DNA of 64,000 nt from Pandoraea iniqua (lineage in GTDB: Bacteria; Pseudomonadota; Gammaproteobacteria; Burkholderiales; Burkholderiaceae), in assembly GCF_902459685.1 (NCBI RefSeq), contig NZ_CABPSF010000009.1, positions 1 to 64,000 on the forward strand, written 5' to 3'. Shown in pieces: positions 43,646 to 52,048 of the stretch (its first letter is position 1; each line of letters begins with the position of its first letter). Position numbers and translations under genes: made by a program. The notes beneath the pieces are model-generated. The model did not search any database and had not been told where the DNA came from. It was given only the letters and a program-made list of their open reading frames with translations.

Positions 43646-45748
43646 TTACTTCGAGGACGACGAAGAGGACGAACCACCGAGCACCTGCTTGAGGTAGTCG
43701 CTGGTGTTTTGCAGCTTGGCCATCGTCGCATCCAGTGCCGTGAACTGGGCGAGATAGCGGTTCTGCATCTGCGTCATCTGGTCCTGCCAGTCGCTTTCCT
43801 GTTGCTGCACCTGCTTGATGCTGGCGTTCAGGTTCGACTGGGCCGTGCTGATCGCACCCTTCGCGCTCAGGAAGTTGCTGACCTGATTCGACAGCAGCGA
43901 CGCATAGCCTTGCGAAAAGTTGATCGTGCCGCGATTGCCGAGATTGGTGCCGGTGACCTGAATCTTGAGGCCATCGGTCTGCGACCCTGCCGCGCCGGTC
44001 AGAAACTGACCGCTGCCCGTGGCGATCACGCCGCCGATCGAGCCGCCGACGTCCACGCCATCGGTGCTCGGCGACACGCCGGTGCCGAACAGCGCGGTCA
44101 TGGCATTGCCCGACGTGACGCGCACGTTCGAGGCGGAGCCATAACGGTTCGACGTAATCGAGAGAACGCCGTTGGTTTGCTTGACGGTCACCGACGAGCC
44201 ATTGGTGACGAACTGCGAGTTCCCGTTGATGGCCGCTTGCAACGCCGATGCCATCTTATCCGGCGTGTAGATGCCGTTCGGGATGGTGATCGACGTGCTC
44301 TTACCGTCGACCTGCACCGTCAACGTGTTGTTGGTGCCGTCGATGATGGTGTTCGCGCCCAGCGTGGCGTTCGACGTGAGCGTGCCCTGGGTCGCCAGGC
44401 GCGTAATCACCACGTCGTACTGACCCGGCTTCGTATTGCTGGTCGAGCCTTGGTAGCTGATCAGGCTGTCGGTGGTCGTGCCGTTGGTCGCCAGCAGCGA
44501 GGCAAGCTGAGCGAACCCGCCCGAAGCGATGGCCTTTTGCAGCTTGGTCGAGTCGACCGCGAGCTGACCCGAGGTATCGGTGGCGCTGCCGGTGCCGTCG
44601 CCAGCCTGGAACGTCACGCCGATATCGGCCAGCGATGTCAGCACCGACCCCGAGACCCCCGGCAGCTTGCCGTTCAGGATCTGCTGGATCTGCGTGGTGA
44701 TCATCTGCGTGGTCGTATCGCCGATCAGCGGACCGTTGTTGTTCGAGGTGCTGCCCGGCGTGGCGCTCGACTTGTCGAAATACGTCAGCTTGCCGATGGC
44801 CGATTGCAGCGTGTTGTACGCCGTGACGAAATCGTTGACCGACTTGCTGACGCCATCGCTGTTGTTGCTCACGCTGACCGTGGTCGAGCCGGTCTTGAGC
44901 AGCGTCATCGACAGACCCTGCACGGCGCTCTTCACGGTATTGGTCGGGCTCGACACCGCCAGACCATTGATGGTCAGGTTGGCGTTCTGGCCTGCTGCGG
45001 TCTGCGTCAGGTTCTGCGTGCCGGTCGGGTCGTACGCCAGCATGTTCGTGAGCGTGCTGTCGCCGCCTGCTGCGACGTCGACTTTCATGCTCATCGTCTG
45101 ACCGGTCTGCGTCGAAGTCAGCACCAACCGGTTCGGCGTGGCGCTGCCGTCGTTCACGATCGTGGCCGTCACACCGCCGTTGGCGGCGTTGATGGCGTCG
45201 CGAATGCCTTGCAGCGAGTTGTTCGTGTTGGTGATCGTGACGCTAAACGGCGCTTGCTGCGCGTTCGGCGAGAAGCTGGCGCCGGCGTACGTGCCGTTGG
45301 TGAGCGTGCCGCCCGAAATCGTGCCGAAGCTGAAGGTCAGCTTGGTGGACGTGCCGCTGCCGATCGAGGCGGCGGGGTCCGACACGCCCGACGTCGTCAA
45401 GCTCTGCGCTTGCGCCAATTGGGTCGTGTTGATCGTGTAGCTGCCCGCTTTCGCCGTGGTATCTGCCGACGCGGTCAGGAACGTCGCGTCGCCCGGCGTA
45501 GCCGTCATTTGCAAGAACGACGATGCCGAGGACAGCGCCGACAGCGACGTTTGGAACGAACTAAGTGCCGATTGCAGGCTGCCGAGTGCCGATACCTTGG
45601 TCTGGTAGCTGGCCTCTTGCGACTTGAGCAAGTTGAGCTTTTGCGTGGCCGGCTGCATCAGACTGGTGACGAGCGCGTTGACGTCCAGCCCGGAGCCAAT
45701 GCCCGGTGACGAAATAGAGCCCGTTGTAGAACTGCCGGTAGTCGCCAT
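43646..45748 (-). CDS. fliD: Filament cap protein FliD
   Basis: FliD caps the filament and inserts flagellin subunits. The 700-residue product has the FliD N-terminal domain (SSPGIGSGLDVNALVTSLMQPATQKLNLLKSQEASYQTKVSALG) and repeated Thr/Ser-rich surface domains with flagellin hook IN-like segments. The C terminus is conserved (KGAISTAQSNLNASIKQVQQQESDWQDQMTQMQNRYLAQFTALDATMAKLQNTSDYLKQ), ending in a Ser tail. It is longer than the enterobacterial protein (about 470). It precedes fliS and fliT in the operon. Confidence 0.95.
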   Translation of the reverse strand: MATTGSSTTGSISSPGIGSGLDVNALVTSLMQPATQKLNLLKSQEASYQTKVSALGSLQSALSSFQTSLSALSSASSFLQMTATPGDATFLTASADTTAKAGSYTINTTQLAQAQSLTTSGVSDPAASIGSGTSTKLTFSFGTISGGTLTNGTYAGASFSPNAQQAPFSVTITNTNNSLQGIRDAINAANGGVTATIVNDGSATPNRLVLTSTQTGQTMSMKVDVAAGGDSTLTNMLAYDPTGTQNLTQTAAGQNANLTINGLAVSSPTNTVKSAVQGLSMTLLKTGSTTVSVSNNSDGVSKSVNDFVTAYNTLQSAIGKLTYFDKSSATPGSTSNNNGPLIGDTTTQMITTQIQQILNGKLPGVSGSVLTSLADIGVTFQAGDGTGSATDTSGQLAVDSTKLQKAIASGGFAQLASLLATNGTTTDSLISYQGSTSNTKPGQYDVVITRLATQGTLTSNATLGANTIIDGTNNTLTVQVDGKSTSITIPNGIYTPDKMASALQAAINGNSQFVTNGSSVTVKQTNGVLSITSNRYGSASNVRVTSGNAMTALFGTGVSPSTDGVDVGGSIGGVIATGSGQFLTGAAGSQTDGLKIQVTGTNLGNRGTINFSQGYASLLSNQVSNFLSAKGAISTAQSNLNASIKQVQQQESDWQDQMTQMQNRYLAQFTALDATMAKLQNTSDYLKQVLGGSSSSSSSK

Positions 45749-45797
45749 AAATTGCTCACTCTTTAAATTAGTTGCTCAACGCGCAAAACGCCGGCGC

Positions 45798-45819
45798 AAA
45801 AAATTACAGCCTTTGTAAT
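45798..45819 (-). terminator. Weak terminator-like hairpin downstream of fliC
   Basis: Read on the minus strand, ATTACA (45814-45819) pairs with TGTAAT (45803-45808) over a five-base loop and is followed by five T. The stem is short and AT-rich, so efficiency is doubtful. A much stronger GC-rich inverted repeat nearer the fliC stop has no T-run. Confidence 0.35.
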
Positions 45820-45905
45820 GCTTGCGGCGACGCCCCCCGTGAAGGTGGCGCCGCCGGCGGCCCGGCCGAGTTGCCGCCGGGCGTTACACCATGCCAAACA
45901 GGCGC

Positions 45906-47318
45906 TTACTGGAGAAGCTTCAGCACTTGTTGCGGCAGTTGGTTTGCCTGAGCCAGCATCGAGATGCCTGCTTGTTGCAGAATCTGCGACTTGGTCAGGT
46001 TAGCCGTTTCAGCAGCGTAGTCGGTGTCTTGCACGCCCGAACGCGCCGAGGTCAGGTTTTGCGTCGTGGTCGACAGGCTCGAAATCGTCGACTGGAAGCG
46101 GTTTTGAATGGCGCCCAGGGTCGATTGCAGCGTGTCGACGGTGCCGATGGCCGAGTCGATTTGCGACAGCATCAGCGTGGCGCTGTTGACCGTCTTCACG
46201 TCGGCTTGTGCCAGGCTGCCGCTCGTAGCGTACGTCGTGGCAGTCGTCGGCAGGCCCAGCTTGGTCAGCGTTGCCGCCGTACCGCCGCTGATCTGGAACG
46301 ACGAACCCGAGCTCAGGTGCATCTTGCCGGCGGTGTCGACATACGCGTTCACGCCGCTGTTCGACGAGTTGATCGCGTTGGCCAGGTCGGTGGCGCTGTT
46401 CATCTTGCCGGTGATGTTGGTTGCCTTACCGTTCACGGTCAGGACCAGATCGCCGGTAGCCAGCGTTTGCGAGAACGTCGAAGCGACGGCGGTCGACGTG
46501 CTCGTCGTACCGGCGGCGCCAGCGGCCACAGCCAGACCCAGCGTGGTGGCGTCAGCGCCAGCAATCGTCAGCGTTTGCGTCGGATCGGTGTTGGTGACCG
46601 CGATTTCGCCAGCCGAGTTGACCGAAGCGACGTTGCCCGTGAAACCGGCGCTTTGTGCAGCCGTGTTGATGGCCGTTGCCAGGTCTGCCGAGCTGTTGTA
46701 CGTACCGGCCTTGACGTTCACTGCCGTGCCTGCGCCCAGTTGGACGGTCATGGCAGCAACGGTGAAGCTCAGCGGGTTCGTGGCCGAGGTCGTTTGTGCG
46801 ACCGAGCCGATGCTGGAGATGGTCATGCTTTGTTGCAGGTTGACCGAGATGGTCTGACCAGCGTTAGCACCCACTTGGAAGTTCGCCGTGCCCATCGAGC
46901 CGTCGAGCACGTTCAGGCCGTTGAACGACGTTTGCGTGGCCAGGCGGTTCACTTCAGCCAGACGCTGTTGAACTTCTTGGTCCAGTGCAGCGCGGTCCGA
47001 AGCCGAGTTCGTCGAGTTCGTCGACTGAACGGCCAGCGTACGGATACGTTGCAGGTTGTCCGTGATCGACGACAGGGCGCCCGCAGCGGTTTGCACCAGC
47101 GAGATACCGTCGTTGGCGTTGCGCTGAGCTTGCTGCGTGCCGTTGATCTGGGCCGACATGCGGTCCGTGATCGCGAGGCCGGCGGCATCGTCAGCAGCGC
47201 TGTTGATGCGCATGCCCGACGACAGACGGGTGATCGAGGTCTGCAGGCCCGATTGCGACGTATTCAGGTTACGTTGAGCAACCAGCGAGAAGATATTGGT
47301 ATTGATGACAGATGACAT
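45906..47318 (-). CDS. fliC: Flagellin FliC
   Basis: This is the major filament subunit, 470 residues. The N-terminal D0/D1 region is canonical (VINTNIFSLVAQRNLNTSQ, SSGMRINSAADDAAGLAI, and LQRIRTLAVQS, the Toll-like receptor 5 contact region). A variable central domain includes a flagellin hook IN-type repeat. The C-terminal D1/D0 helices end in VLKLLQ. AAAGGAGT lies seven bases ahead of the ATG. A sigma-28 promoter lies about 90 bases upstream. It is transcribed toward fliD. Confidence 0.97.
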   Translation of the reverse strand: MSSVINTNIFSLVAQRNLNTSQSGLQTSITRLSSGMRINSAADDAAGLAITDRMSAQINGTQQAQRNANDGISLVQTAAGALSSITDNLQRIRTLAVQSTNSTNSASDRAALDQEVQQRLAEVNRLATQTSFNGLNVLDGSMGTANFQVGANAGQTISVNLQQSMTISSIGSVAQTTSATNPLSFTVAAMTVQLGAGTAVNVKAGTYNSSADLATAINTAAQSAGFTGNVASVNSAGEIAVTNTDPTQTLTIAGADATTLGLAVAAGAAGTTSTSTAVASTFSQTLATGDLVLTVNGKATNITGKMNSATDLANAINSSNSGVNAYVDTAGKMHLSSGSSFQISGGTAATLTKLGLPTTATTYATSGSLAQADVKTVNSATLMLSQIDSAIGTVDTLQSTLGAIQNRFQSTISSLSTTTQNLTSARSGVQDTDYAAETANLTKSQILQQAGISMLAQANQLPQQVLKLLQ

Positions 47319-47409
47319 TTAGCCACTCCTTTCCCAAAATTTTTGGCTCCGGCGTAAGTGCCGTAACTTTGGCCTTACAGCCATTCGCCGAAAGCCGCCG
47401 TTGTAGGGG

Positions 47410-47436
47410 ATATCGGACGGCCTTTGGGAAAATTTA
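47410..47436 (-). promoter_or_regulatory. Sigma-28 promoter of fliC
   Basis: On the minus strand TAAATTTT (47429-47436) is followed after exactly 11 bases by TCCGATAT (47410-47417). This matches the FliA consensus at 7 of 8 and 6 of 8 positions. Transcription would begin near 47404, giving a leader of about 85 bases to the flagellin ATG. Confidence 0.78.
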
Positions 47437-47778
47437 GGGTGGTTTTGCAAAATGCTCTGCCGCCCCCCATCGACTGGCATCGTCGATGTCGGAAAAACGC
47501 TAGTAAGCCAGTCTACGAAATTCCTCCACGATTGATCCGGCAAGGAAAGGGGCAAAGTGCCGCCAATTCAAGTCCGGTAAGGCTCGGAGAGGTAACGGCC
47601 TGCGCTGCACACTGTGGCGCTCAGGTCGACATTGCCGGGTACCGCGAGACCGGGCACCCTGTGCAAAATATTTTTTGCAGGGATGAAAAAATATTGCCGC
47701 CCGAGGGGCGGCAATAGGGGTGTTACGGTTTGCGCTTACTAACTTAGGCGCAAGTTAGACGCACGATCAAGCGCAAGA
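47437..47778. other. Intergenic region between flagellin and the response regulator
   Basis: The 340 bases between the fliC promoter and the regulator gene hold no convincing gene. Besides the terminator at 47686-47716, there is a 7-base inverted repeat TGCAAAA/TTTTGCA at 47662-47679 and an inverted repeat CTAACTT-N6-AAGTTAG at 47739-47758, just beyond the regulator stop. Confidence 0.5.
47686..47716 (-). terminator. Intrinsic terminator of the kinase/regulator operon
   Basis: TATTGCCGCCC and GGGCGGCAATA form a perfect 11-base stem with a three-base loop. On the minus strand the stem is followed by six T (A-run 47686-47691). It lies 62 bases past the stop of the LuxR-type regulator and shields fliC. 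Confidence 0.88.
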
Positions 47779-48438
47779 TCAGGCGCACATCGGTCCCATC
47801 TCGGCACTGACCAGACCGTGTTGCATCACGTAATACGTGAGCTCGGCGTTGTTGTTCAGCCGCATCTTCTCGAGTAGGCGCGTGCGGTACACGCTGACGG
47901 TCTTCACCGAGAGCGAGAGCGCGTTGGCGATGTCGGTCAGGCGCTTGCCCGAGCCGATCATGCACAGCGTCTGGTATTCGCGATCGGACAGACGTTCGTG
48001 CGGCGGCTGGTCGGCGTCCGGTCCGAGGTAGTCGGCCAGCGTCTCGGCCACCATCGGGCTCACGTACTTGCGTCCCGCCGCCACCTGACGCACGGCCGAC
48101 ACCAGTTGCTGGGCGTTCGAGCGTTTGCTCAGATAACCGGCAGCACCGGCCTTGAGCGCACGCAAGGCAAACTGGCCTTCGCCGTACATACTGAAGATCA
48201 TCACCGGCAGACGCGGGTGTTTTCGTCGCAGGGTCTTGAGAATCTCGAGACCGTTCGTGTCGGGTAGCGAAATGTCTAGCAGGACGATGTCCCACTGCGC
48301 GGCTTCTGTCATCTCCAGCGCTTCCGCGCCGCAATCGGCTTCGCCGATAACGGCGATGCTCCCGCTATCGGAGAGCAACTGCCGGACGCCCTGGCGCACG
48401 ATGGCGTGGTCGTCGACGATGAGCACTCTAAGCGTCAT
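47779..48438 (-). CDS. LuxR/NarL-family response regulator next to flagellin
   Basis: The 219-residue product has a receiver domain (residues 4-120) with D9/D10, phospho-acceptor D55 in LLDISLP and the K106-type lysine in AGYLSKRS. A LuxR helix-turn-helix follows (LSDREYQTLCMIGSGKRLTDIANALSLSVKTVSVYRTRLLEKM). It belongs to the NarL/UvrY/GacA group. Its ATG overlaps the kinase stop as ATGA, so the pair is cognate. Targets are unknown; position beside fliC makes flagellar control possible but unproven. Confidence 0.9.
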   Translation of the reverse strand: MTLRVLIVDDHAIVRQGVRQLLSDSGSIAVIGEADCGAEALEMTEAAQWDIVLLDISLPDTNGLEILKTLRRKHPRLPVMIFSMYGEGQFALRALKAGAAGYLSKRSNAQQLVSAVRQVAAGRKYVSPMVAETLADYLGPDADQPPHERLSDREYQTLCMIGSGKRLTDIANALSLSVKTVSVYRTRLLEKMRLNNNAELTYYVMQHGLVSAEMGPMCA

Positions 48439-49349
48439 GATGCGTATCCGTGAAGGGCAAGCGATTCCGGGGCTTTGAGACCGGCAGCGAGCGCCGCTGT
48501 CGGGACCGACAGGATCTGGTGCCAGGGAAGACGTGCGCTCACGAGCGTCCCCGATCCTTGAACACTGCCAATACGTAGCGTGCCGCCGAGCGCCGTACAG
48601 CGCTCGCGCATACCAACCAGTCCGAAATGTCCGTGCTTGCGACGCGCGCCGCGGGCTACGCCGCAACCGTCGTCGGAAATCGTAAGTTTGAGTGAGCGGT
48701 GGCTGCTGTCGAGCGCCACGACCACACGCGTAGCGCGTGCGTGCCGGGCGACATTCGTCAGCGCTTCCTGCGCAATGCGGTACAGCGCGAGCATGGCGTC
48801 GGGGGTGAGATTGGCCACGCGCTCGCGTGTGATGTCGTCGCAACGCCAGATGCACGTGAGGCCGCTCTGCTCGCCAAAGCCGCGCAGCCAGACGCGCAGC
48901 GCCGGCACGAGGCCCGCGTCGAGTGCGGGCGGACGGTGGCGGCCGACGAGCTCGTCAGCGGCATCTTGTGCCGCGTTGGCGGCGTTCTGAATCTGGGTGC
49001 AGAGGGATTGCCACTCGGCGGCATCGGCCGGCGGTCGCACCGACAGGCGCGCCACGACCAGTTGCAATGCCGTGAGTTGGGCGCCCAGCCCGTCGTGCAT
49101 CTCTTGCGCGATACGCGTGCGCTCGGCTTCGCGTGCGGCGTCGATCTTTCGGGCTACCGATTGCGCGAGCGGACGTGCCACGACGGCGCGCGCAGGGCGC
49201 GAGGCCGGCTCGGGCGCCTCGAGTGGCAGCGCCACGCCGCTTGCGGCGGGCAGGTCCGATACCGGCGTCACGGCACGCGAGTGCAACGCATCGTCAAGCG
49301 ACACGCGACGTCTCGCAGCCTGTGCGGCAGGATCGACGAGATACGGCAT
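48435..49349 (-). CDS. Soluble NarX-type sensor histidine kinase
   Basis: The 304-residue product has a HisKA_3 dimerisation box (ERTRIAQEMHDGLGAQLTAL, phospho-accepting H85). The HATPase domain has the N box (ALYRIAQEALTNVARHA) and G boxes (ISDDGCGV, FGLVGMRERC). No membrane helix is present, and the first 75 residues are a Pro/Ala/Arg-rich stretch without a recognised sensor domain, so the input is cytoplasmic or through a partner. The frame is open to a TTG at 49412. The ATG at 49349 is preferred because no ribosome binding site precedes the TTG. A perfect FNR-type box lies about 140 bases upstream. Confidence 0.88.
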   Translation of the reverse strand: MPYLVDPAAQAARRRVSLDDALHSRAVTPVSDLPAASGVALPLEAPEPASRPARAVVARPLAQSVARKIDAAREAERTRIAQEMHDGLGAQLTALQLVVARLSVRPPADAAEWQSLCTQIQNAANAAQDAADELVGRHRPPALDAGLVPALRVWLRGFGEQSGLTCIWRCDDITRERVANLTPDAMLALYRIAQEALTNVARHARATRVVVALDSSHRSLKLTISDDGCGVARGARRKHGHFGLVGMRERCTALGGTLRIGSVQGSGTLVSARLPWHQILSVPTAALAAGLKAPESLALHGYAS

Positions 49350-49485
49350 GGAGATAAATCCCTGAGAGAAAAAGTCCCGTGCCGCAACCCACGCGGCGAG
49401 ACCCACATTCAATTTAACAAACTTTACATTTCGTCACAATTACACGCGGCGGGCACCCGCATGGTTGACAGCGAAGTGTAACTAA

Positions 49486-49499
49486 TTGATTTGGATCAA
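49486..49499. promoter_or_regulatory. FNR/ANR-type binding box
   Basis: The sequence is a perfect TTGAT-N4-ATCAA palindrome, the consensus for FNR/ANR-family oxygen-responsive regulators. Its centre lies 51 bases from the centre of TGTAAT (49439-49444) on the minus strand. That is within one base of the spacing expected for an activator bound at -61.5 of a promoter reading into the histidine kinase gene. Whether it is used is inference. Confidence 0.65.
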
Positions 49500-49531
49500 G
49501 AAGTTTCCACTTGCTTGAGGAGGATTCTACG

Positions 49532-49606
49532 ATGGCCCCAAATATATCAGGGTTTGTCCTAGCGCATCCAGTCGAGCGTATGTTTCAAACGACATTTCCG
49601 ATCTAA
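49532..49606 (+). CDS. Possible 24-residue small protein
   Basis: The frame begins ATG and encodes MAPNISGFVLAHPVERMFQT followed by TFPI and TAA. A textbook ribosome binding site (GAGGAGGA at 49517-49524) lies seven bases upstream, which is rare by chance in an AT-rich gap. TTGACA at 49465-49470 could be a -35 box, but no -10 fits well. The product has no recognised similarity. It could also be a leader peptide or chance. It points away from the kinase gene, toward the 3' end of the TctE-like gene. Confidence 0.35.
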   Translation: MAPNISGFVLAHPVERMFQTTFPI

Positions 49607-49718
49607 ACAATTGTAACGCCTTAATTTTTCGCGCGACTTCATACGGTTGTTATTTTCTTTCAGCCGGTCGCACGGGTTTACGTGTGCACTTTTGGTGCCG
49701 GTATCGCCATCGTGTGCC

Positions 49719-51113
49719 CTATCGGGCGTTGCTTTCGGTCTCCGAACTGAGCGGTAACGACACGGTCACGATCAGGCCGCGCCCGTCCTCACCCGGCGAA
49801 AGCGTGACGGTGCCGTGATTGGCGGCAACGATTTCCTTGACGATGGCGAGCCCCAGCCCGGTGCCCGGCTGGCCCGGCGGCGCGTTGCGATAGAAACGCT
49901 CGAACACGCGCTGACGCGCTTCGGCGTGAATGCCCGGCCCGTCGTCGATCACGCGCAGGTGCGCGACATGGTCCGCGCTGTCGATGGCCACGGTGACGCG
50001 TCCGCCCTCGTGGATGTAGCGGATCGCATTGTCGACAAGATTCATGACCATCGCATGAAAGAGGCCGCCGTTGCCCGCCACCCACACGTGGGTGTGCGCC
50101 GATTCGAACCCCAGATCGATGTTGCGGCGCTGCGCCAGCGCGACCAGCTCTTCGAGCACGCCCGCTGCCACCGCCACCAGATCGACCCGCGAACGCGAGA
50201 ACGCCGGGGTGTCGGCAGCTTCCGCCTGCGACAGCAACAACAGCTTGTTGGTCAGGTCGGCCAGCCCGCGGCTGCTGGTCTGCATGGCGGTGAGCACGTC
50301 GGCCAGCGCGGCGCGATCGTCGAGCTGGGCGGCAAACTGCAACTGGGTGTCGAGCAGGGTGAGCGGCGTGCGCAACTGGTGCGCGGCGTCGGCCACGAAA
50401 CGCCGCTGCTGCTGTGCCTGCGCGGAGAGCCGCTGGATGCACAAATTTATGGCATCGACGATCGGGCGCAGCTCGGTCTGCAATTGACCGGCGCGTATCG
50501 GCACCAGCTCCTGCGGCGAGCGGCCAGCCACTTCGTCTTTGAGCCGGATGAGCGGATGCAGCTCGACCGTCAGCCCGATCAGCACCAGCAAGGCAGCGAG
50601 TGCCGCCATGGCGATCTGCCGGTGCAGCGACGGCTCCCACAACTCGGCGAGCATCCGGTCGTGCGCGTACATCGTCTCGGCGACCACCACCGCGACGCGG
50701 TGCGGCGTGCCCGAGTCGTACATCGTGCGCACGAAGCTGATCACGCGCAGCGGCTCGCCGTTGTAGGTCACGTTCGAATAGGCCGGCACCGTGGCCGGGA
50801 ACAGCGCCGGGTGCGGAAAGTCGGGCGGCCCGGCGAGCAACTGGCCGCGCTCGGTGATGACCTGATAGAACACGCGGTCGTGCGCCGGCGATGCGAATAG
50901 CTCCAGTGCCGACGGCGGCACGTTCGCGCGCAGCGCCCCGTCCACCCACGTGATTTGCCCGGCGATGACCTGCGCCGAGGTGAGCAGCGCGCGGTCCTGC
51001 ACGAGCTCGGCCGTGTCGTGGGCGCTGCGATAGGCCAGCCACGCGCTCGCGCCGATGTAGAGCGAGAGCGGCAGCATCAGCCACATCAGCAGTCTGACGC
51101 GCAGGCTAAGCAT
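49719..51113 (-). CDS. TctE/QseC-type sensor histidine kinase
   Basis: The 464-residue inner-membrane kinase has TM1 (residues 7-27), a periplasmic 2CSK_N-type sensor (about 30-165) and TM2 (166-184). A HAMP-like region and the H box FVADAAHQLRTPL (H245) follow. The ATPase domain shows MNLVDNAIRYI (N), IDDGPGI (G1) and GTGLGLAIVKEI (G2). The start overlaps the regulator gene by eight bases. In this family the sensor detects carboxylates. The divergent ABC importer next door suggests that it controls uptake of the importer's substrate. Confidence 0.9.
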   Translation of the reverse strand: MLSLRVRLLMWLMLPLSLYIGASAWLAYRSAHDTAELVQDRALLTSAQVIAGQITWVDGALRANVPPSALELFASPAHDRVFYQVITERGQLLAGPPDFPHPALFPATVPAYSNVTYNGEPLRVISFVRTMYDSGTPHRVAVVVAETMYAHDRMLAELWEPSLHRQIAMAALAALLVLIGLTVELHPLIRLKDEVAGRSPQELVPIRAGQLQTELRPIVDAINLCIQRLSAQAQQQRRFVADAAHQLRTPLTLLDTQLQFAAQLDDRAALADVLTAMQTSSRGLADLTNKLLLLSQAEAADTPAFSRSRVDLVAVAAGVLEELVALAQRRNIDLGFESAHTHVWVAGNGGLFHAMVMNLVDNAIRYIHEGGRVTVAIDSADHVAHLRVIDDGPGIHAEARQRVFERFYRNAPPGQPGTGLGLAIVKEIVAANHGTVTLSPGEDGRGLIVTVSLPLSSETESNAR

Positions 51114-51777
51114 CTTTCTCGCGCAACAGGTAGCCGAGTCCGCGCAGGGTCATGATGGCCGCGCGGCTCGCTTCGAGCTTCTTGCGCAGGCGATGGATAT
51201 AGATCTCGATGGCATCGGCGCTCGGCTCGTCGTCCAGTCCGAAGACGCCATCGACCAGCGCGGTCTTGGCGACGGTCTTGCCTTGCTTGCGCATCAGAAT
51301 CTCGAGCACGGCGTGTTCGCGCGAGGGCAGCGCGAGCGGGGTGCCCGCAATGGTGAACTGCCGCGTGCCTGTGTGATAAGCCAGATCGGCGCACACGAAG
51401 TCGGCGCTTTGTTCGGGGGCGTGGCGCCGGGCCAGCGCCTTCACCCGGGCAATCAGCTCGCGCACTTCGAACGGCTTGACGAGATAGTCGTCGGCGCCCG
51501 CGCCAAGGCAATCGACCTTTTCGTCGACCGAACCGCTCGCGGTCAGGATGATGACCGGCACGTTGTTGCGCCGCTCGCGCAGCCGGCGCAGCACGTGCTT
51601 GCCACCGAGCTTCGGCAGCATGAGATCGAGCAGCACCACGTCGTAGGTTTCGGTTTGCAACAGACGGTCGGCCGCATCGCCGTCGCGCGCGGCGTCGACG
51701 GTGAAGTTGTCGTCGCGCAGCATGCGGGCGAGCCAGTGGGCGAGGGTGTCGTTGTCTTCGATCAGCAAGAGTTTCAT
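51106..51777 (-). CDS. TctD/QseB-type response regulator
   Basis: The 223-residue OmpR-family regulator has receiver residues E7/D8, phospho-acceptor D51 in VVLLDLMLP and the KPF lysine (YLVKPFEVREL). A winged-helix output domain follows (LPSREHAVLEILMRKQGKTV, ADAIEIYIHRLRKKLE, LRGLGYLLRE). The ATG at 51777 gives the family N terminus MKLLLIEDN; the longer open frame adds Arg-rich residues. It precedes and overlaps its kinase gene, and is divergent from the substrate-binding protein gene. Confidence 0.92.
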   Translation of the reverse strand: MKLLLIEDNDTLAHWLARMLRDDNFTVDAARDGDAADRLLQTETYDVVLLDLMLPKLGGKHVLRRLRERRNNVPVIILTASGSVDEKVDCLGAGADDYLVKPFEVRELIARVKALARRHAPEQSADFVCADLAYHTGTRQFTIAGTPLALPSREHAVLEILMRKQGKTVAKTALVDGVFGLDDEPSADAIEIYIHRLRKKLEASRAAIMTLRGLGYLLREKDA

Positions 51778-52048
51778 GACGGCTAAGGCGAAATGCCTGC
51801 GGGAGCGCCCCGGAGTGTGCCCGCTGTGCACGGGCAAGCCAACAGCGGGTAAACACCCACCCGTTGCCGGCGAAAACCTGCATGGGACGAAAGCTCGATG
51901 AAAGCTTCGTTTTTCTACAATCCGCCAGAAGGCAGATGAAAGGATCGCTGCCTTGACCTCGATGCACCGTCACACCGTTGCCCGAGGCCAGCCGAAACCG
52001 CACCGCGCGGGTCCGGCCCATTATCCCTAAAACAATGGAGACACCACA
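51778..52048. other. Divergent control region between TctD-like regulator and ABC importer
   Basis: The 271 bases hold no gene. On the plus strand a hairpin CGAA(A)GCT/AGCTTCG followed by five T lies at 51888-51914 with no gene reading into it. Just after it comes TACAAT (51916-51921), which could be a -10 box for the importer operon, without a good -35. The hairpin might be an attenuator or transcription block. GGAG precedes the importer's ATG. Confidence 0.45.

Larger units (their letters stand above)
49350..49718. other. AT-rich regulatory region upstream of the flagellin-adjacent kinase
   Basis: This 369-base gap is clearly more AT-rich than its surroundings. It carries an FNR-type box (49486-49499), a -10-like TGTAAT on the minus strand (49439-49444) and a TTGACA hexamer on the plus strand (49465-49470). 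It also holds a perfect sigma-28 -35 octamer (49419-49426, minus) without a matching -10, and a 24-codon ORF with a strong ribosome binding site (49532-49606). Confidence 0.6.

Noticed and set aside
43163-45709. Very long plus-strand open frame (848 codons) opposite fliD and fliS
   Set aside because: It is the antisense shadow of fliD, fliS and fliT in high-GC DNA. Its Arg/His/Gly-rich translation has no domain character, whereas fliD on the other strand is fully conserved. The same applies to the long antisense frames across fliC, flgK, flhA, fliF and the first chemoreceptor.
45830-45895. GC-rich inverted repeat just after fliC as the flagellin terminator
   Set aside because: The arms (CCGGCGGC and GCCGCCGG) pair well, but no T-run follows on the minus strand. 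The weak hairpin further downstream is listed instead, with low confidence.
49400-49426. Perfect sigma-28 -35 octamer (TAAAGTTT) on the minus strand ahead of the kinase gene
   Set aside because: After the required 11 bases the -10 position reads TGTGGGTC, which matches the FliA consensus at about one of eight positions. It is not called a promoter.
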